Shown here in pieces: positions 58,525-64,000 of a stretch of 64,000 nucleotides of DNA (position 1 is the first letter of the stretch; each line of letters begins with the position of its first letter). The notes under the pieces were generated by a model. The model worked only from the letters and a program-made list of their open reading frames with translations, ran no database searches and was not told where the DNA came from. The translations under genes and the position numbers were made by a program. Origin of the DNA: Primulina eburnea (taxonomy: Eukaryota; Streptophyta; Magnoliopsida; Lamiales; Gesneriaceae). The stretch spans positions 32,980,709 through 33,044,708 of the forward strand of contig NC_133105.1 of assembly GCF_022965805.1 (NCBI RefSeq). The letters are read 5' to 3'.

Positions 58525-60737
58525 TGTGGGGACCCGGACGCTAATCATCTTCTTAATCATCGTTGGGAATAAATAATCAAGTATAATAAACAGGGTCTAA
58601 ATTTTTTTTTTTTTTTAAATTACACAGCGGAAACATTATGTAATTAAATTCAAATTACATATTAAACATAACATACAATTATTGTATGATCTACAATAAT
58701 CCGACTAGGTTCAACTATAAGTCAGTGCTGAACCCTAAGTTGCTTCAAAGTCCGAATCTCCACGCTATCTAGTCCAGCCTCGTTCTCTTCTTGACCCTGA
58801 TCCTAGCCCACCTGTTGCCATGCACACATACAAACAAGACAACAGCCGGATAACTCCGGTGAGATATAAATATCCCAGTATAAATCATGTATACATGCAA
58901 TCATATAAATCATATAAGAGCATATAACAAAAATCATATCCTATATCAACATCATGATATAAATCAATATAAATCAATTACAAGAATAAATCATATTCTA
59001 AACATGTACCCTAATCAGGAACATAATTCAATATCAAGAATAAATCCTATTCTAGGCATGTACCAATATCAGGAACATAAATCAATATCAAGAATAATTC
59101 CTATTCTAAACCTGTACCAATATCAGGAATATAATCAATCTCAAGAATAACTTCTATTCTAAACATGGACCAACATCTGGAACATGATCAGTATCAAGAA
59201 TAATTTCTATTCTAAATATGTACCAATATCAGGAACATAAAAGGACAGGAACCATATTCAGGAACATAAATCCGTATTAATCAATACCATAAGATATAAC
59301 TGTCACTCAATCCCGTGACTCTACTTTTTAGACTAGACTCAATCCTAGTCTAGGGATCCCGGTTTCCAGATGTGGTATTCCTATATCGAATTCCGTAAAG
59401 GATGGAACCATAATCTCTATTACTCGATATAACCAGTGCCCTGGTATTCCTATATCGAATTCCGTAATAGAAGAATTCCAATACCCTTTACTCGATATAA
59501 CCAAATATGGTGTTCCTATATCGAATTCCGTAATAGATTCCATTACTCGATATAACCAAACATCCAGTGTCCTGACCTAACCGTCAAGGACTGTAGCTCT
59601 ATCGCTAATATCCTATCTTGAGACATCGTGCAATGTGCCGTGGCGATACCACCACTATCCGGCACTTCTGTCACAAGATAACTCGTCTAATACCTGTCAT
59701 CTAGTATCAAGAGAACAAGTACATCAATCAACTTAATGCAAATATCAATGCAATAAGGTAAAGTATGTGATTTAGGGAAACTCGAGTCAAACCTCACTCG
59801 AGTTGTGCAATCCCAACTCAACATTAATTTATACCTTTATCTTCTCGCTCAGAAGAAGAAGAAGAAGTCCCGACTCTGTCTCGGTCCATTCCCAATCTGG
59901 TAAGAACAGTTGAATAGGTATAATATCAATACACAATTCAATTCAATACCTGTTCTGATTAATACTCAAATCAAAACACATAATCTGATTAATGTCAATC
60001 GACATACGGTATCACAATCCAATCCAAATCAATACCGAATCTGATCAATATCAACCAACTGATGTTTCGACGGCATAACAACACTGTCTCGATAACCCCG
60101 TCAGTCCAAACATCACAGATATAATACCAGAACTCATAATCAATATCGATATCAGTCATAATCTCAATAACCATACATATCTGATATGAATTCTCAGTCA
60201 AATCGACTCCAAAAATCATAACAATTACATACACAGTCCGTTCTTCAATCTGACTTCGATTCTATGATGTCTAACATGACAAGAACACCATACACGAATT
60301 ATATCAAATTCCTACAACATCATATTTTCAAATGATACCAGAAATCAATAAAACTTACGTCCTGTAGTAGCTCTTAGCGAGAGGAGTACAGAACTGCGTT
60401 TGGATTCAAATTCTGATAATCGGATCGAACAAAATCTCAAATTAAACTCAAATAAAGCTTAAGGGAATTTGAAGGGAATTCTCGCTGATCTTGCTTCTGA
60501 ATTCGTGAAGAATGAGTTGTATATATATCAAGTTATATGGTGGTGACAAGTGTCCCACTAAATCCAATATTGCACTTTAGCCCCTGAATTCTTCACTATT
60601 TACAATTTGGTCCTCAAAACTCTTTTTAATTCCATTTCAATCCTAATTAATCACAAAATTTATGGAATTTAATTCATACTTCCAAAATTCGTAATTAAAT
60701 AATCTCGGATTAAAATGATATAATCTCGGGCCTTACA
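58525..60737 (-). mobile_element. Solo LTR (2213 bp) with TATAT target duplication
   Basis: Minus strand TGTAAGGCCCGAG...GGGTCCCCACA, with TATAT at 58520-58524 and 60738-60742. Its 3' part is nearly identical to the LTRs at 21117 and 39120 (TTAATCATCGTTGGGA, CAACAGCCGG block). The promoter side differs: the TATA (about 60522-60531) has no palindrome cluster upstream. Repeats of 'TATCAGGAACATAA' and 'TATCGAATTCCGTAA' occupy 58930-59560. Confidence 0.92.
58975..59560. repeat. Irregular tandem repeats in solo LTR
   Basis: First about five units of ATCAAGAATAA(A/T)T(C/T)CTATTCTAAACATGTACC AATATCAGGAACATAA (58975-59240). Then three units around CCTATATCGAATTCCGTAATAG...ATTACTCGATATAACCA (59385-59555). 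Confidence 0.75.
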
Positions 60738-61973
60738 TATATTGAGTCTCATTGACCATGAAATTAATCTCTAGGGCATTTCCTTGCAAAACGTTATTGA
60801 ATATGGGAGATTCGTACAACATGTTAAGATCATTACGTGAACTGGCGACACCAAAGAATGCATGTCATATCCACAACTCTTGAGACACGATCTCTTCAAA
60901 CACGATTGTTGGTGACCCATAGTCTCTTGTAAACTGGCCTTCCCAAGAAACTGGGCAATTTTTCCATTCCCAGTTCATGCAATCAAGGCTGCCCAATATT
61001 CGAGGGAACCCGTGCCTCTCATCATGAATTTGAAGAAGACGTTGAAAATCATCAGCATTTGGCCTTCTCAAATATCGATCACTAAATAGTTCAATCACAT
61101 ATCCGCAGAACCTGAAAATACACTTGATGGCAGTTGATCCACCCATGCATAGGTACTCGTCAAGATGGTCGGCCAAGACTCCATACGCCAATTGACGAAT
61201 TGCAGCCGTGCATTTTTGTAGTGGTGACAAGCCATTTCTTCTCACAGCATCGTCCCTTTGCTTAAAATACGGTGAACGATTCTCAAGTACACTCACTATT
61301 CAAAAGAATAATTCTCTTCGCATGCAAAATCGTCTTCAAAATATTTGATCTGGATACAACGGGCTTGTGGAGAAATAATCATTCAAGAGCCTCGCATGTC
61401 CGACTTCACGCTTGCTTTGGATGAACCTTCTTCTTCGCTGCATCATGTTATTTCTTTGATATGCTTCAACCATTTGTCGGCTTTGTTGAAGTATCAATGA
61501 CATTAGCTCTTTCCCCGAATCATAATCTTCGAAATTAACTTCAACTTGGACTTCGTTTTCCTTTGTCGAGCTAGAGCTGGAACTACTGGAATATTGAGAC
61601 ATTTTGAAGTAAACAAATTTAAGTCTACGTGTTTGCCAAATGGTATGTTTGTAGAATGAAGAATTGTATAGCGCAAGGTGTCTATATATTTTTAAATTTG
61701 CAACGACTATATTCCAATGGCTACTTTTCAACGACCAAATTTGCACTGGTTATATTCCAACGACTACTTTGCAACGGCTATATTCCAACGGATATTTTCC
61801 AATGACCATATTTGCAATGGCTATATTCCAACGACTACTTTGCAACAAGTACATTAATTGACCGGAGAGTTACATTAACGGAAATGAAAATTACATTGAA
61901 TGAAAATTATAACAATTAAAAACTACAATAATCAAGAATTACAATAACTAAAAATTAAATATTCCATCTCCCC

Positions 61974-62414
61974 CTATCTCTTGACATAGACATTCATGGA
62001 TGAAAGTTGCTCATATGTCATTTGCGAAGTATCCTTCAAAAGGATTGCGTATTCCTTTAGTTGAACTTTAGGCATGACAGCTTTTGCTTTCATCACTTCT
62101 ACTTCGAGTTGTTTTTGTTCCATTTCAACTTTAGCTTTTTTCATGCTTGTATATTCAGTAAACTTTGCAATAATATTGTCCAAGTTTGTCGTCATACACT
62201 CCATGTCCGATCTTGTTTTGCCTTTTCCCTTTAATTTTGTAGCTTTCTGACCCATTGGACGATTTTCTTCTTTGTTTAGGTCTACAAGTAGACTCGCATC
62301 TTGGTTGGATGAGGTGTTGCTTTTTCCATACTCTGAGTCCTTGCCTTCTTCATGCAAACAACGTGAATAACAGACTATGGAGTAAACATTGGACGGTCTT
62401 TTACGATTCTCCAC
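61974..62414 (-). pseudogene. PIF/Harbinger accessory protein (Myb-like/NAM-associated), C-terminal fragment
   Basis: A 146-codon open stretch with LNKEENRPMGQKATKLKGKG, then a helical coiled-coil-like region (MKKAKVEMEQKQLEVEVMKAK) and MTYEQLSSMNVYVKR. RPxGxKxxK followed by a coiled coil is typical of the second protein of plant Harbinger elements, which carries an N-terminal Myb/SANT-like domain. Here a frameshift near 62390 leaves only KHVWRIVKDRP in another frame and the Myb part is lost. It lies 370 bp upstream of, and in the same orientation as, the transposase, as expected. Confidence 0.7.
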
Positions 62415-63623
62415 ACATGCTTGAGATTACGATGTATCATAATGTGTTTGGATGTTTTATGTTTTAGAAATAAATTTTTCAAATAATATTGACATGGTGA
62501 AAATAGAAGAGAGAATATTTTTTTAGTGATTTATGATGTAGAATAACGTGTTTGGATGTTTGAAATAATTTGTGGAATGTGTGAGTATTTATAGATGAAT
62601 ATTTAATTTTTCATTAAAGTAGCCATTAAAATAATTATTTAATATTTTTAATAAAACTAACCGTTACTATTTTAATATTATTAAAAATAAATAATCTTTC
62701 TTTTAATTATTTAAATAAATTATTAAATTAAATAATATACATATTATATATATATATACATGTAATTAATGCGGACTACTCTTTCATTTTCAAATTCAAA
62801 AAAAAAGTAAAATATTAAATAAAAAGAAAAAATGAAATGATGTTGGCGTTCAAATGTATCATGTTGCACAAGTGGGTGGGGGTCATTGATATTAACACCT
62901 CATTGGTGTTTTGAACACCAATGTAGGTACCTTAAGGTACAGATTAATTGACATCAGGATTCATTGGTTTCAAATAAATTCCCGAATAAAATCCGAGTTT
63001 TATTGTACCACATGTGATTTTACTTTAAAATTTTGAGGTAGATGTGTAAACTTTCCATGCAAGAGCTCTTGCGTAAGATGTGGTCGGATTCATACGCCGA
63101 GCTCCTACACATATTCAGCAAACATGTGAAAATGGTACAGGAAAAATTTTTGACGTGATCTCTGACACTAGGTCACAAATAGGTTCATGAATATGAGTGT
63201 GCAACTGTCTGTTTGGTTTGCTTATAGTAACTCTCGGTTAGTTTTTTTGTTTTTGAATGACTAATCCGAAACCAATCCATTTTATTTCGCTCCAGTTTGG
63301 TTTTCTTGTATTATCATGTGGTTCATCGGGTGGGTTCACTTTATATGGTTTGAATAATAAATTAAATTTCATGTTTCACAATGAATTGCTCGTAAAATTT
63401 TGAATATTTTTTTAAAATCTCTAAAAAGATCAAAGATTTGATACTCAAATTTTTTTAAAAAAAAAGCAATTTAAAACAATTATAATTAAATTAGTAAATA
63501 TATTGTATTAATGTCAATGGTCTTTTGTATCATAAATATGACACATTTAACTAATAATTTTAACATATTATATGCATAAAACAAAATTATTTTAATATAT
63601 ATTATATATATATACTAGATAAG
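62415..63623. other. AT-rich sequence, possible Harbinger right flank
   Basis: No gene recognised. CATTGGTGTTTTGAACACCAATG (62901-62923) is a near-perfect palindrome followed by TAGGTACC and could be a terminal or subterminal motif of the Harbinger element. The rest is unassigned. Confidence 0.4.
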
Positions 63624-64000
63624 CACTACAAGAAAAAAGGCGAAAGACAACGGTTTTTAACCGTTGTCGTAGGTCAAAAAAACTGTTGTTAAAGTCCCTG
63701 TGGTTAAATGGTGGGCTCAAAGACAACGGTGAAAAACCGTTGTCGTAGACATCAAAGACGACGGTGAAAAACCGTTGTCGTAGGTCTTGTAAAACCGTTG
63801 TTAAAAGCTCTGTGGTTAAAAGGTGCGCTCAAAGACAACGGTGAAAAACCGTTGTCGCAGACGTCTAAAGACGACAGTGAAAAACCGTTGTTGTAACATT
63901 GTAAAATCGTTGTTATAAAAAACGTTGCGACGGTTCTTCTAAATAACACCGTCGCTAATAGCGACGGTTTTATGCATTCTATCGCGATTTAACGACGGTT
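63624..64000 (+). mobile_element. CACTA transposon left end, continuing beyond the window
   Basis: CACTACAAGAAAAAAGG terminus followed by subterminal hairpins AGACAACGGTGAAAAACCGTTGTCGTAG at about 63719, 63755 and 63831, then AGCGACGGTT near 63930-64000. The repeat vocabulary matches 17985-19488. Confidence 0.8.

Larger units (their letters stand above)
58079..61602 (-). pseudogene. PIF/Harbinger transposase (HARBI1-like), split by a solo LTR
   Basis: The start is ATG 61602 (MSQYSSSSSSSSTKENEVQ) and the C-terminus, YIWSQYNNNP, stops at 58079. The N-terminal part includes MMQRRRRFI and a helical region. The core (60865-61296) has LSPLQKCTAAIRQLAYG, RYLRRPNADDFQRLL and LGSLDCMNWEWKNCP with the first catalytic Asp. 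Beyond the solo LTR (58525-60737) the frame resumes with GYYLTDGIYLE (second Asp) and KDVKRAFGVLQARWAIVRG. Relatives usually have ERAFG here, so the likely catalytic Glu has become Lys. Stops occur near 61335, 61290 and 58240. It would have cut and pasted its element with the partner at 61974-62414, but it is dead. Confidence 0.85.

Noticed and set aside
61336..61746. Start of the Harbinger transposase at the far upstream Met (61746)
   Set aside because: The preferred start is 61602 (MSQYSSSS): the upstream 48 residues are not protein-like and related proteins begin near the Ser-rich stretch.

Overview
The window looks like gene-poor, repeat-dense nuclear DNA of a flowering plant, probably a eudicot. 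Every part of it that I can classify is a plant transposable element: Ty3/gypsy elements (chromodomain type, Tat type and an Athila-like gag), Ty1/copia, CACTA ends, a PIF/Harbinger transposase and probable MITE sequence. The primer binding sites are mostly of the initiator-Met-tRNA type (TGGTATCAGAGC), and the predicted introns are short GT-AG introns. I see no intact host gene and no bacterial or organellar signature. The species cannot be named from this sequence.

Layout. (1) 1-7242: end of one LTR, a 1.2 kb non-coding interior and a 3.1 kb 3' LTR of a non-autonomous gypsy-like element. A reverse solo LTR (3639-6380, TSD AATGT) lies inside that LTR. (2) 7243-8518 and 16813-17960: decayed, possibly once spliced coding sequence, split by a reverse-strand chromovirus-like gypsy element (8519-16812) whose gag-pol is broken. 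(3) 17985-19488: CACTA-like end made of subterminal palindromic repeats. (4) 20317-41429: a copia-type solo LTR split by a gypsy element (21117-41334, TSD GTTTG). That gypsy element holds a young copia element (24497-34368, TSD ACACT) inside its gag zinc knuckle, and a solo LTR (35205-37238, TSD CATTA). (5) 41465-43548: Athila-like gag remnant and a CACTA end. (6) 44008-56719: reverse-strand Tat-lineage gypsy element (TSD TCAAT). It has a dual RNase H, a 1.2 kb minisatellite and, on the opposite strand, an uninterrupted three-exon gene with its own TATA box. A further solo LTR (54642-56477, TSD CCTGG) sits in its 5' LTR. (7) 58079-62414: PIF/Harbinger transposase and accessory-protein remnants, split by another solo LTR (58525-60737, TSD TATAT). 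(8) 63624-64000: another CACTA left end running off the window.

Most interesting signal. Several LTR families carry, just upstream of their TATA box, a cluster of short GC-rich inverted repeats. The palindrome differs between families (ACCGCACCCGCGGT, GCGCATATGCGC, CGCCCGAGCGG), but the spacing is similar: motif pairs 22-23 bp apart, in several families repeating every 72-74 bp. The two LTRs of one element differ by exactly one 23 bp unit. One recently transposed LTR family lacks the cluster. The second notable system is the antisense spliced gene of the Tat element, which is open over 668 codons while the gag-pol on the other strand is broken.

No gene in the window appears able to support autonomous transposition. 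The copia element is the youngest and least damaged: its LTRs differ at roughly twenty positions by eye.
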